Assembly: GCA_029449245.1 (NCBI GenBank)
Contig: JANATF010000005.1
Coordinates: forward strand, 1,550,001 to 1,614,000
Length of the DNA stretch: 64,000 nucleotides
Direction of reading: 5' to 3'
From: Mortierella alpina
Taxonomy: Eukaryota; Mortierellomycota; Mortierellomycetes; Mortierellales; Mortierellaceae
The notes under the pieces are model-generated. The model searched no databases. It was not told the origin of the DNA and saw only the letters and a list, made by a program, of their open reading frames with translations. A program made the translations under genes and the position numbers. Positions within the stretch are counted from its first letter, which is position 1, and each line of letters opens with the position of its first letter. Positions 46,901-57,060 of the stretch are shown one piece after another.

Positions 46901-47844
46901 ATGTGACGTCCTCGTTCATTACCTCCACGGCGACATCTCTTGTCGACCCTGTGCCACTTTCGCATACGATGAGGACGCCAATTTGGGCAGTTGATCGGCC
47001 GTCGTCGTCGGCGGACGGGTCTTCGGCGACATCGCTCTCTTCAGCACCTACCCGATCGCGAGGAGAGGCTACTAGTCCTCACAACATTGCAACAACAGCC
47101 ACCACGGGGTCTCCAAACTATCGACAGCACCCATGTTATTATCCCTCGTCTTCTTCTCCAACCCATTCCAAAGATCGCGACTCTGTTTCGATGCGTTCTA
47201 CAGAGTCTTCAGGTGCTGCAAGTATGAAGAGGCGTCCGCTAGAGCTTTCCTCCTCAAGCCAGCCTACGATAATGCTACGCCGACAACAACAACAACAACA
47301 ACACCATCGCCCATGGCGCGAGGAGTTCTCGGTAGAGAAAGGCCCAAGCGACCTCCAACGAAGAAGAACAATGTCTCAGGAAACCAGCGTGATGACTAGC
47401 ATGAGGAGGAGGAGGAGTACGAGCGGTTTCAGCGACAGGAGCGCGTCATCCAGTCTGCCCCCCGTTGCTGGTCTTCGATCGCCTCAGATCGGAGTGACCG
47501 ACCCATTGTCGTCTAAATCGCCCACGCCCATTCTTGGATTTGGGTTTGCACAGGTTCGTTTGAAACGCGTCCCTCTGATCTATTCTCAATTGCGAATGGT
47601 ACAACAGTCTATGCACCCTTCATTGGCCATTGACCCCCCTTGTTCCGGGAAACGCCTTTTTTTTTTTTTTTTTTTTTTTTGCTCGCATATACAGGAAGAA
47701 GGCATGGCAGACTTGATCCTGGGCACACGGTATTACAACCAGCGTGATCACAGCCCAGACCCATCCTCGATCTCTCAAACCGCAGAGGTGACTTTGACAC
47801 ATGGTTTTCCAAAGCAAACGCCGCAAGGACCGATGGCTGACTGA
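40916..47844 (+). CDS. Phospholipid flippase (P4-type ATPase), unusually long
   Basis: Five exons: 40916-42396, 42514-42672, 42769-42844, 42964-47553, 47695-47844 (6456 nt, 2151 aa). The exon 1 donor is GC (AT|GCAAGT), required by frame and by the helix it rebuilds (KMNFQIVINLIILATICC). Landmarks: YVVTTQYSLLTFVPKNLYHQ, A-domain NLDGETNLK (~364), M4 FQNLVPVALYLTVEGVKTIQ (usual PISL replaced by PVAL), phosphorylation DKTGTLTTNQMEFKKC (~611), AQSPDELALV, TGIEDRLQDGVPETIRLIKR, WVLTGDKMETAISIG, GDGANDVSMIQEAHIGIGV (~1496) and a C-terminal membrane domain. Flippases move aminophospholipids to the cytosolic leaflet. Most are 1100-1650 aa; the excess is Ser/Gln/His-rich insertions between the catalytic motifs and a ~400-residue Ser-rich tail. 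Class (Drs2, Dnf or Dnf3) not decided. ATG 40961 is an alternative start. Confidence 0.92.
42871..42892. repeat. (CT)11 microsatellite
   Basis: Perfect CT dinucleotide run inside intron 3 (42845-42963) of the P4-ATPase gene. Confidence 0.95.
47657..47680. repeat. Poly(T) tract, 24 T, in the last P4-ATPase intron
   Basis: Lies 14 bp before the CAG acceptor of intron 47554-47694. The intron is 141 bp (a multiple of three) and open in frame, so its retention would add a Phe run to the protein. Confidence 0.9.
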
Positions 47845-49120
47845 ACGAAGTTAGACCTCCCCCTCCCATGTGGTCGCATAGGAAGATGGTTACTCCTCTT
47901 TTCCAAGACAACCATGAAGAAACCTAGACAGAACGGAGAGGGAGGGAGGGAGGAGCCCTGGTTCCATGCCGAGACCAAACCAAAGTATCACTGTGAGAAT
48001 TTTTATGCCAGAGCGTTCTTTCGAATCGGGTTCAATATGAGCTCTTCGATGGAAAGTCGGGGAACAACGATGAACCTTTCTTCTTTTTTTTTTTTTTTGT
48101 TGATGTTCTGGAGGATACTTACCGTAGTCTATGCTTTGTGCGTCGAGGAGAGACACCCATTATTATTGCCATGTGCATAAAGGAATAATGATCTATTTCA
48201 CTACAGCATCGCTCACTACCAGGCTGTACATATACCTTGGTGACAAAAATAGGGTCCATCAGAAGCGGAAAGCAACAACCCAGATGAGAGAAAAGGGGGG
48301 GAGTGCGGAGATAAAGAGCGGTATTAAGGTTTTTGACAGCGCCTTGTGTTTACATGTTGTTGCTTCGTAAAATGAACAAGTATGTAAAGAGAATGGTCTT
48401 TCGCTTGAGCATTTTTCAATTGAGCCCGCACAAACGTATCCGAGAGCAAACTCGACAAAAAAAAACCAGCAAAAGTGGAATGATCCCAGCTGTGCGGTGC
48501 GGTGTGTATTTACGACAACAAAGCGGGGTTTTATGAATGTATGAAGACATATGCATGAAAAAAAAACGATAGATAGGCTATTGGGAATCACAATGGACGG
48601 CAGCAATGGCCGTACAAAAACGCGCTGATGAAGCGCTGCTGGGAACAAAAGGAACAAGGTATCCACAGCAAGAATTCAAAACATAAAAAAGAACGGGATC
48701 CATGATCGAAACCGATCCGACAGGGGCGACCTTTGGGAAGTGCCATTCGCAACCGAGAGTCCAGTTGTTGGGTAAAGATAATGAAGAGTGGTAACAGCTG
48801 TAGTGGCTGGCTGCTTAGAGCCCCGTCATCGACCGCTAGGATGCTGGCCTGCATCATTGAAAAGAAAAGACATGACACACAGATAGATACAGAAGAGGGT
48901 CAGTGCGCTGTAAAGCCATTCGATCCGACGAACCTCTCCCCAAGCACCTGTTCATGCCCTGTACACCACTCCTTGTTTGATTGCTGTTGTTTTGTGTTTT
49001 GTTCATTATTCATTGCTGCTGATGATGGCTTTTTTTTTTACGCCCCATAGTTGTCTTATGATTTGTTGAATGCTGTGGAAAGTAAAGCTCCCCCCTCCGT
49101 GTTCTCTCACACGACTCTTT
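47845..49120. other. Convergent intergenic region, P4-ATPase / kelch gene
   Basis: 1.3 kb between two gene ends. It is AT-richer than its surroundings and contains A and T runs of 8-12 bases and an ATAAAGGAATAATG stretch near 48177 that could serve polyadenylation. Open frames here are short and resemble no family. I see no RNA gene. Confidence 0.5.
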
Positions 49121-51844
49121 CTAGAACCCACTGCTTGACTTGAATGCAGTACCAAAATTTCCTTCCAGGAGCCTTTGCATGACTTCGCGCTTGTGCTGAT
49201 CATCCTGCTTTTTCTCTGATACCGGCTTGTTGCTCCTGGTGTTGCTCAGATCCGTAGGGGCCATCAAGGGAGAGACACCCGAGTTGTTGAATCCTCCGAT
49301 AGCGTTGCTGTTCAAAGTGCTGACGCCAGAGTTCCCTGTGACGCCAGACCGAATGCTGCCTCCTGAGCTCAGGATGTTGGAGGATTGAGTTGAGGCAGCT
49401 TGCTGAGCGGCCTTATTTTTGGATCCTGGGAAGGAAAAGAAGGACTGCTTGGGCGTGGACGTGGATTGAGGAGGCGCCTGTGCAGGTGGTGGTGGAGAGG
49501 CTGGAGGAGGTGTCAAAGGCTCAGTGTTCCAGTGCTGTGGAGGCATGGTGCCCAGGAGCGAACCGCGGTTCCTGACCATAGGATGAGGCAGACCAGGTAC
49601 ACCTTGTGATCCATTGATGGACAGTCGTTGATATTCAGGTGATGACGGTGCACCAACAGACGACCCAGGCGATAGGGGTGGTGGTGGCGATGGCTGGAAG
49701 AGTCCGTGGATGTTTTGCTGCTGTGACATGTAAGGTGCGTTCGCTCCGTAGGATCCTGCTCCATGATGCTCATCGTGCTGATCGGGTGAACGCCAGGCGT
49801 GCTCGGCAGAGATACTCTGGTTCTGGGCCTGCTGCTGCTGAAGTTTGAGCTGTTGCTGCTGAAGCATCTTCTTGGCAGCAATCATGACCTTGAGGGACCG
49901 GATCTGGAGTCCTGTCTGCTGGGACAGCGCTGCAGTCTCGTATACCATGGCGGCCGTCGACATGTTCAGCATCTGATGGAGCGCATGGGTGGCCAGATCG
50001 CGAAGTCGGTCCAGTCCATACATGTCGGCAAGCAGCAACAGCTGCGACAGCACCTGGGAGTGGTGCTGTTGTGCTGTGACCAAATGATCGGTGTAGAGAT
50101 ACTGTAAAAAGGCCAGCACGACAGTATAAGGCTCTGGGAGAGACAAAGTCCTCTTTGAGAACAGAGTGGGATCATAAGCGCTGCTGTCCTGGGTGTTTCC
50201 AGCATTGGCCGCTGCAGCCGAGGCTTGTGCATCCAGTTCCTCCTGTTCCCGCAGCAATGCTCCGAAATAAGGCCATCTAGCCGACAGAATGGCCGAGTTG
50301 ACTGGAATGCGCTGATTGTCCATGGTCAAGATCTCGAAATCTGCCATTGCTGGGTCGTTGAGCAGACCGAGGCCAAGCTCCTGTGCAGTCTGCGTCATGG
50401 TCGTGGGAGGGTGCTGATAGATGCCAAAGGCCTCCAGATCGACGATTGAAACGTGCTCAAAGTTGGTCTGGCGGTTCTGGTAGTCATCAGCGAGATTTCT
50501 GGATTTGTTACCAAAGACTAGGTATGCGTTTGAGTTCTCGAGGAGCAGACCTCTGTTCCAGGAGCCTGAGCTGAAGACAGACCCGGTATCGATACGAGTC
50601 CAGACCAGACTGGAGAGGTTAAGGGACCAGATGCTGAAGGACTGCTGCGCGTTGGTCAAGTAAGTGCCGGAGAGAAGCAAATGCTGTCCTGCAATAGCGC
50701 CTGTTGGAAAGCGAAGTCCCGGTGGGAGGAGATTGCCAGACATGGATTGCGAATGGTCCTGGACTTGAAAGTTGGGCGGGCTCAAGACCTGCAGCTCGCG
50801 CTTGACGTCCGTAAAGTTGAAGTTAGAGTAGAGATAGACGGGATGCTCCTCCTGCTGCACGGGTGTGGACGACATGAGGTGGGAGAGGCGGTAGATCGAG
50901 GAACGGTTTTCTGAGGGAGGAGAGCTACCGAAACTGCCAAAGCTGCCTGCTCCGCCCGAGAGGCGAGCCATTGGGCCGCCCTTCTTGGAGAGCGCCATGT
51001 TGGAAGAGCTCTTGCGAAGGGAGGGGGTGTAGTGGAGGGAGGTGTTGGACGACGCCTTTCGAAGATAGGATGTCGGGAAACCATCTGAACCCGCTGATGC
51101 TGGCGAGAGCTGGTTAGTTGAGCCCGCCTGTTCAATCTCACTGCCAATTTGAGGAATGCTGGTGCCCTGGCCGCTGCCGCTGACAGCAATTGAGCGGTAG
51201 GATCCGCAGTGCTTGTCAAAGGGCATGGATGCCACCCACTGCCAGCTGTCGAGGTCGAGCACGTTGATCTCTTCGATGTACTGGTTGCCAATATCTTGAC
51301 CGCCGATGACGACCAACTTGCTGCCAGAGATGCTGGAAAGATGTGCATAGCGGGGTTTAGGGGCGTGAGCTGAGGATGGGATGCGGACCTGGCGCCACTG
51401 CAGACGCTCGAGGTCCAGCACTTTGATGTCGTCGAAAACGATGAGGTCCTGCTGCTGACCATCCGCTGTTGCCAGCGAAGGGCCCATTCCTCCGAAAAAG
51501 ACGATCATGTTCTTGTACGCGTTGGCCGAGTGGAAATATCTCTCTGCAGGTGGGGACGACATCTCGATCTCGTCCTCTGCTCCAGGGTCACCCACCGCGG
51601 GTTTTGCGGGCTGAACGTTGACAATGTCCGAGACGTTTTCCCAGTGGAAGTCTTCGAGGTGCAGGATATACAGGCTGTTGGTCATCTGGCGGTTCTGGAT
51701 CAAGCGGCCACCAAAGAGGTATAGTTTGTCGTCAACGATGGTCATGGTTGCGCCCACGAGTGGCGGGGGGATGTCGCCGGTGGTGATGCGTGAGGTCGTC
51801 GTGAGGTCCGAGATGGACTGGAGTCCCGGTGCTGGTGCAGGCAT
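49121..51844 (-). CDS. Kelch-repeat and BTB-domain protein (Mds3/Pmd1-like)
   Basis: One exon, 907 aa from the ATG at 51844 (MPAPAPGLQSISDL); the frame continues upstream only through a non-ATG codon. Residues ~25-260 form kelch blades: PPPLVGATMTIVDDKLYLFGG, ERYFHSANAYKNMIVFFGGM, PRYAHLSSISGSKLVVIGGQ with DLDSWQWVAS. After a Ser-rich spacer come more blades, including SIWSLNLSSLVWTRIDTG and AYLVFGNKSRNLADDYQNRQ. A BTB fold follows at ~510-640 (MADFEILTMDNQRIPVNSAI ... LQYLYTDHLVTAQ ... LLLADMYGLDRLRDLATHAL). The C-terminus is Gln/Pro/Ser-rich. The kelch-then-BTB order and the LADDYQNRQ block recall yeast Mds3/Pmd1, regulators of sporulation and pH/TOR signalling; that assignment is tentative. 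Confidence 0.8.
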   Translation of the reverse strand: MPAPAPGLQSISDLTTTSRITTGDIPPPLVGATMTIVDDKLYLFGGRLIQNRQMTNSLYILHLEDFHWENVSDIVNVQPAKPAVGDPGAEDEIEMSSPPAERYFHSANAYKNMIVFFGGMGPSLATADGQQQDLIVFDDIKVLDLERLQWRQVRIPSSAHAPKPRYAHLSSISGSKLVVIGGQDIGNQYIEEINVLDLDSWQWVASMPFDKHCGSYRSIAVSGSGQGTSIPQIGSEIEQAGSTNQLSPASAGSDGFPTSYLRKASSNTSLHYTPSLRKSSSNMALSKKGGPMARLSGGAGSFGSFGSSPPSENRSSIYRLSHLMSSTPVQQEEHPVYLYSNFNFTDVKRELQVLSPPNFQVQDHSQSMSGNLLPPGLRFPTGAIAGQHLLLSGTYLTNAQQSFSIWSLNLSSLVWTRIDTGSVFSSGSWNRGLLLENSNAYLVFGNKSRNLADDYQNRQTNFEHVSIVDLEAFGIYQHPPTTMTQTAQELGLGLLNDPAMADFEILTMDNQRIPVNSAILSARWPYFGALLREQEELDAQASAAAANAGNTQDSSAYDPTLFSKRTLSLPEPYTVVLAFLQYLYTDHLVTAQQHHSQVLSQLLLLADMYGLDRLRDLATHALHQMLNMSTAAMVYETAALSQQTGLQIRSLKVMIAAKKMLQQQQLKLQQQQAQNQSISAEHAWRSPDQHDEHHGAGSYGANAPYMSQQQNIHGLFQPSPPPPLSPGSSVGAPSSPEYQRLSINGSQGVPGLPHPMVRNRGSLLGTMPPQHWNTEPLTPPPASPPPPAQAPPQSTSTPKQSFFSFPGSKNKAAQQAASTQSSNILSSGGSIRSGVTGNSGVSTLNSNAIGGFNNSGVSPLMAPTDLSNTRSNKPVSEKKQDDQHKREVMQRLLEGNFGTAFKSSSGF

Positions 51845-53466
51845 GGCGAGTGTATGATGGATTGTCTCTGTAGGCAATGGATATGGCTGTTTGTTTGCTC
51901 GCTTGCGCGCTAGCTAGTAGACCTTGTCAAGTGATGATGAGAGACGATATTCCCCCTTTTTTGACCCTCTTGCTGTTGCTGTTGCGGTTGCTGTTGTTGT
52001 CGAAGCTGTAACTCCGTGCGATCCGAATGGGGTTCTTGTTCCTCCTTGGCCTGCAAGGGGGATGGACGACAAAGATGTGTTTAGATGAAAGATTGTAACG
52101 TTAGTCAGGTAGTCAGGACTAGGCTCGTACAACAGCAAGTGCTGGGGGTGGAGATTTTATCAGGAACGGGCGACGGGGAGCATCCGCGGCGAGAGCACCG
52201 CCTTGCCAACCCAGCCAGCAAACAGAGCCAGCCAACAACAGGAAAACAATGGGAGAGCTAGGCGCCAAAAGGGCTGCTGCTCTCGGGCGACACAATCCCT
52301 GCTCAGCATCAGAGCACAAGAAAAAAAAGCGAGAGCGAGAGAGATATGAAGACACCTAGGATCCTTCTTTGTTCTTTAATATAACATCCGGAGAGGAAAG
52401 ACAAATAGCCAAAGGACAAACGCAAAGAAAGATAAAGATAAAATGGAAAAGGCGCAAGCGGGACACAGCAGCAGTAAGTAGGAGGAGGAGACAAGCGCGG
52501 CCCAGATGCCAACGCACCGTCGGTGGCAAATTCACACGAACCCATCGGGACATCCGTCTCGTCTACTGCGGGTCATCTCTGCTGTCGAGAACACAAAACA
52601 AGGGCAGGGTTGGAAGGGAGAGTTGCGCGGGTTGTCGGGCAAAAAAAAGCCGTGGGTTTACCTCGGAGGTGCCTCAGTTGCAGCGATGGAGAGGAGAGGA
52701 GAGGAGAGGAGAGAGGAGCGACGGGCGAGGATGAAGACACAAGGGAGACACAGGGAAGACGAGGACGACGATGGAAAACGAGGATGGGGCGAGAGAGAGA
52801 TGGAGGACGAGGAGGAAGAGGAGAGGGGGATGAGGAGAGAGGAGCGAAGAGGATTGATGATGGCGAAGGGGATGATGGACAAAGAAACAAAGGGCCGTCA
52901 GTCTGCTGGAAAAATATGCTTTTTTTTTTGTTCACCACGCGAAAACATGCGCAACAAAAGCGCACTCTCTCACACTGTGGATTCAACACAAACAAGGCTC
53001 TGGCGTGTGATTCGTGCGATGGCAGTGGGATTGCACGACACACTCTGCCACACTCCTTGCCTGAGAGGGACATCCTAGCTCACTCACTGCCGCCTGCACG
53101 CTTACACACGCACACACTCACCCCTCGCACGCTTACACGCCCTCTGGCCTGCGACGCAGACGATGAAGCCTTGCTTGCTCCCTGCACTGCAGAACCGCCC
53201 GTCATCATCCTCGTGTCTGCAGGGAACGGGACACAAAACGGAACTTGGCCAACGTCGCAAAAGACCGGGGTCACCACCCCAAAGTGGCACAAGAGCCGCC
53301 GCATCCAGACGAACACCCTTTCATCTCCCACATTGCGCGAAAAAAACAAAAAAGCAGGACGGGGCGCTGTGCATGGAATGGACTGGCATCATTATGCAGT
53401 CCATTGCACACAAGATAGATTGCATTTGTCCCGTCCCTGTTCCTGCACAACTCTGTCAACCAAGCA

Positions 53467-53729
53467 AAGTTGGCTTTTTTATACCACCGCTACACTACCT
53501 GTTGCGAAGTTCATCGAATACATTAGAGCAAACTTCCAGCTTGGTTTCTTGTTCGCTCCTACAGTATCACCCGCCCCAATCCCCAAGTTGGGCTTTTTAT
53601 ACCACCACAACACTATCTGTCGAATACATTAGAGTGTACACCTCCAGCTGGGTTTCTGTTCAGTACATCTATAATACGTTCCTCACCGTCCCCAAGCGTA
53701 CATCTTACAGCATCCCCGCCCCAATCCCC
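53467..53729. repeat. Imperfect tandem direct repeat, units ~118 and ~145 bp
   Basis: Unit A is 53467-53584, unit B 53585-53729. Both begin AAGTTGG(G)CTTTTTATACC, both contain CGAATACATTAGAG and CCAGCT(T/G)GGTTTCT, and both end in CGCCCCAATCCCC. Unit B has a ~30-bp insertion (TACATCTATAATACG region). The ordered shared blocks make a tandem duplication clear. Confidence 0.85.
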
Positions 53730-53754
53730 CGGCTGACACAAACCGATTGGGGCG
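53717..53754. repeat. 10-bp inverted repeat at the end of the tandem repeat
   Basis: CGCCCCAATC (53717-53726) pairs perfectly with GATTGGGGCG (53745-53754) across an 18-nt loop. The left arm is the conserved end block of the tandem repeat units. Confidence 0.75.
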
Positions 53755-54171
53755 CAGACATGGTTGCTCCTTTTTCTTTTCATTCTTTTTTTTTTAGAGT
53801 GCAGCAAAGTAGTTCTCGATAACGCTCTTCAGGGGATTCACTCTAATTTAACCCTACCCATGGATCTCTTTGACTTATCCCGCCCAACCTGAAGACTAGG
53901 ATAAATACGCCAAACGCACTGGCCTTTTTCTTTTGATTCAGAGCAGTCAAAGGAAAAAAAAAAAAAGGGACAGGTATAGGGCATACCTGCCAACCTGCCA
54001 TTCGCGCCTCCTTGTAAATAATAAAAAGCACTAGCACTATCTCCGGCCTGAACAAAATCAAAAGATGATCTCTTTTATATGACCTGTGTGCAAGGCAGAA
54101 TCAAAAAAATCGGCTCTCACGCACATAGGGCAACACCGCCTTCCTCTTCCTCCGCTTTTCTTTTGGCCAAT

Positions 54172-55291
54172 CTATCTTGATCTTGACAAGGGCCTTGATC
54201 CAGATCTACTCCTCGATCGTGAACGCCCTGCTGATCTGGGCGATCTTGACGATCTTGACCTAGAGCGCGATCTATCATGTCGAATCCGAGAGTTCCTTTG
54301 GCGGCTGATGACAGGCGACCGACTACGGGACCGAGACGGAGAGCGTCCTCTGCGCACCACCACTGGAGATCGCGATCTGCTCAAAGGTCGGGATCGGGAT
54401 CTGGAACGTCCTCTGACAGGAGGAACAGGCGAGCGTGCTCTTCCAGAGCTGCCAGCTTTTGTAGCAATAGGTGAGCGAGACCGAGAACGAGAACGAGAAC
54501 GAGAACGAGTGATTGAACGGGAGCGACGACGAGATTTGGTAGGACGCTCGTCTCTCCTGGATGATCCTTTATGGTTGCTGCTACCTCGATCCTTCCTGTC
54601 TCTAGAGCGATCCCGAGACGCGTGATGGCCGCTTTTGTGGCTCCTGCGATCACCACTCCTACCATGCCTGGATGAAGATTCCTTTTTTCCCCTATGACGC
54701 CGTTTGCTCCTCTGATGACGGTCGTCCTCCGAATCAGATTCTGAAGAGGAAGAAGAACTGTCCGAAGAGTCACTACTGCTTCCGCTGTCGCTGCTGCTGC
54801 TATACTTGCTTCGCTTCTTCTTCTTGCTGTGGCGAGACGATTTGGACTTTGATGGTTGAATAGATCCTGTCGCCGTCGCCGCCGCCGCTTTGGATCCTCC
54901 TGTGGGCGAGGACTGGCCTGTGACAGAGCTGGAAGCTGAAGCTGAGGCTGAACCAGGCACCTGCTTTTTGAGAAAACCAAACCGCGATGTGCTCTTGGGT
55001 TTGGGTGCGGGTTCATCCAGCTTGATGAGATTCCTGCATTCAAAGGTCAAATGACCGCCTATGGAAAAACAAAAGCAGAGAGAGAGATTAGGTGCCAGGG
55101 TCCGATGCGATGTGGTATGGGCTATAGCTGTTGTGATGTGATCCCAATGCCTTTGGTCGCTTCTGGAAGATGGCCGCCACATATAAATCCTGCTTACTTC
55201 CACCGCATTTGCGACAAGAGCCGGCTCGTATGCCCTCGTCCGACTTGACAAGGCGCTCAAAGGCTTGCAGACCACGCTGGAATTCAGACAT
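54172..55291 (-). CDS. Zinc-knuckle, RS-rich protein similar to SREK1IP1
   Basis: Two exons: 55291-55198 and 55058-54172 (981 nt, 326 aa). The intron splits a CCHC zinc knuckle, CRKCGGSGHLTFEC (C-x2-C-x4-H-x4-C), at ~residues 26-39, preceded by DEGIRAGS and followed by RNLIKLDEP. This is the arrangement of SREK1IP1, whose knuckle reads CKKCGYPGHLTFECRN. A Ser/Ala/Thr linker follows (FGFLKKQVPGSASAS), then a Lys/Ser/Asp-rich part and a long Arg-Ser domain (RSRSRSRSRSRSPIATKAG) ending PLSRSR. RS domains are phosphorylated by SR kinases and mediate spliceosome contacts. It is likely nuclear and likely to modulate splice-site choice, by family. The vertebrate protein is ~155 aa; the RS tail here is longer. 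Confidence 0.85.
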
Positions 55292-55824
55292 TAGTGGGAT
55301 GCAGTGGGATGGGTGACAGGATCCAAGAGAAAGATTCGCTTGCAAAAGAAATCGACCCCTCTGTAAGGCTAGCCCTTCATATTTTGACAGACTTGCCCGA
55401 CCCTCTCTAAATGACTTGCTACACTTGGACAGGATAACTCATATCCTCAAGCAGGTTTGGTTTGGACCGATGATCGGCGCGCAGCAAGGCTTCCTATACT
55501 TGGTGAGACGTTGTTCTTGGAGACACACGGGTCTGGTACCATCCACCCGGGTAACCCTGCTGGTGTAGCAGGGCGCAGTAACTCACCTATTCCCCTGGTC
55601 AGCTTGACAAAACTTTCCTAGATCAGTTTGATCAAGCTTGCATATTGTACTTGATATCGTGCAACAGTTTTTTTTTCTTGGTCAACGGCGTTTCTTGGCA
55701 GTCTCAAGTCTTTCCTGGGTCTGCAAGATGCAGGGATATAAAACGCAGAACGCAGAAGCGCACTCTTTCGTTGACCCCGTCTGTCGCCTCTCAAACGACC
55801 TATTTCTTTTCTTTTTTCACCACC
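55292..55824. promoter_or_regulatory. Divergent intergenic region, zinc-knuckle gene / small mitochondrial-type gene
   Basis: 533 bp. A GGGATATAAAACGC stretch (TATAAAA) at ~55734-55745 lies ~85 bp before the ATG at 55825 and is a good TATA box for the + strand gene. No other element recognised. Confidence 0.5.
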
Positions 55825-56184
55825 ATGAAGTTGCTTTCCCAGACTCTCAAGCATACAAGCCTCGGTCGCTTGCGCCTCTGTCAAGCCATGCGTTCTCGAG
55901 CTATTCATTCTGACAAGTCTGACAAGTCTGACAAGGAGGTCATTGTGGAGGCTCTGAAGGAGCGCCTCGCTCTGAAATCGCAGCTCGAAGACGATGCTCG
56001 GTGCTTTAAAAAACGTCAGGACCTTTTCAAGGCCATGAACGTGTGCAATTTAGGTTGCCCTACAGACCGAGCACTTTTCCAAGGCTTGGTGGCAAAATAC
56101 AAACAAGTTATACAAGCGAGAGAACTCGGCAAGCTTGATGGGCCCAGTGGCGACGAGTTCGTTGTAGAGGTGAAATCCATGTAA
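55825..56184 (+). CDS. Small protein with predicted mitochondrial presequence, function unknown
   Basis: Single exon, 119 aa. The context CACCATGAAG is a good start. The first ~30 residues (MKLLSQTLKHTSLGRLRLCQ, then AMRSRAIHS) are basic, hydroxylated and free of acidic residues, as in mitochondrial targeting sequences. Three SDK units follow (SDKSDKSDKE). The mature part is a charged helical stretch (VIVEALKERLALKSQLEDDA, RCFKKRQDLFKAMNVCNLG) ending in VAKYKQVIQARELGKLDGPS and EFVVEVKSM. I do not recognise a family. A TATA-like TATAAAA lies ~85 bp upstream. In-frame codons upstream of the ATG extend to 55645 but look like leader. Confidence 0.6.
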   Translation: MKLLSQTLKHTSLGRLRLCQAMRSRAIHSDKSDKSDKEVIVEALKERLALKSQLEDDARCFKKRQDLFKAMNVCNLGCPTDRALFQGLVAKYKQVIQARELGKLDGPSGDEFVVEVKSM

Positions 56185-56568
56185 TAGCTCATGGAGACTC
56201 AGGTACCTTGTTGCACTCACACGATTGCAATCTAAAAAGTCACTTGCAAGACACATCCTTTTGCTCCAATATGTCAAACTTTGAGCTATTGAGGCCGCCC
56301 AAAATAAAATATCAAGAAAGTGGTCAAAGCGCGCGCGTGAAGGTTCGTGATTTCCCGTTCAATCGGACATTGCCATCCGCTCACTTTCGTCGCGAATCTT
56401 TTTTTCATGAATGGTGGAGTCACGACAACCTCATCTGTGCCCTCATATGCATCTTTGTGTAGCCACAACTCGTTTCTGCAATGACAGCAGTACCGTGTAT
56501 GGTGACCTGGTGGGAAATGCGATGGTAAACAGAAGATGTAACTCGGCACCTTGTCCTCCTCTTGAAAC
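56185..56568. other. Intergenic region before the tRNA palindrome
   Basis: 384 bp holding the presumed 3' UTR of the small gene (AAAATAAAATATC near 56300 as a possible poly(A) signal). Nothing else recognised. Confidence 0.4.
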
Positions 56569-56693
56569 GCGCTATTAGGATATGCAAAGAAAAAAAATTG
56601 TCAGGAGTACTTTGGGCTCTCAACTCTTTACAGCAAAAAGATAAAAGAAAGACCGAACAACCCGCCGAGGCGAGCTGGAAGGTAAATTGGTAG

Positions 56694-56766
56694 CGCCCAA
56701 CGTGGGGGTCGAACCCACAGCCTTCAGATTAAGAGTCTGACGCTCTACCGATTGAGCTAGCCGGGC
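56694..56766 (-). tRNA. trnK(CTT): tRNA-Lys (anticodon CTT), left palindrome arm
   Basis: 73 nt, identical to the right-arm copy but on the minus strand. The acceptor stem GCCCGGC pairs with GTTGGGC (two G-T pairs), discriminator G. Anticodon loop CTCTTAA gives CTT at 56731-56733. T-loop TTCGACC. There is no intron and no encoded CCA. A T5 run (minus strand, 56635-56639) could terminate Pol III. Confidence 0.95.
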
Positions 56767-56987
56767 TAGTGATAAAATCAGAAAATTCTTAATCCGCCAA
56801 GAGTCCGTGAACAATTCTCATTCAATTAGAGAGGGTTCAGTCACGTGGTAGTCAATAAAAGAGGGTTGGGATTTAAAGGTTCGACGAACCCCTCTTAATT
56901 GACTACCACGTGACTGAACCCTCTCTAATTGAATGAGAATTGTTCACGGACTCTTGGCGGATTAAGAATTTTCTGATTTTATCACTA

Positions 56988-57060
56988 GCCCGGCTAGCTC
57001 AATCGGTAGAGCGTCAGACTCTTAATCTGAAGGCTGTGGGTTCGACCCCCACGTTGGGCG
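56988..57060 (+). tRNA. trnK(CTT): tRNA-Lys (anticodon CTT), right palindrome arm
   Basis: 73 nt cloverleaf: acceptor GCCCGGC/GTTGGGC, D-arm GCTC/GAGC, anticodon stem TCAGA/TCTGA with loop CTCTTAA (anticodon at 57021-57023), T-arm GTGGG/CCCAC. The internal A box (TAGCTCAATCGG) and B box (GGTTCGACCCC) are intact. T5 terminator at 57115-57119. Confidence 0.96.

Larger units (their letters stand above)
51845..54171. other. Low-complexity intergenic region with repeats
   Basis: 2.3 kb between the 5' end of the kelch gene and the stop of the zinc-knuckle gene, both on the minus strand. It contains GA-rich DNA (52680-52870, with GGAGAGGAGAGGAGAGG near 52695), a CA/CAC-rich stretch near 53090-53140, and an imperfect tandem repeat at 53467-53729. 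Long open frames exist on both strands (e.g. 52523-53632) only because of compositional bias. No gene is supported. Confidence 0.6.

Noticed and set aside
52523-53632. 369-codon open frame on the + strand with an overlapping minus frame
   Set aside because: Composition is dictated by GA/CA-rich repeats (Arg/Glu/Gly then Thr/His); both strands and several frames are open. No domain.
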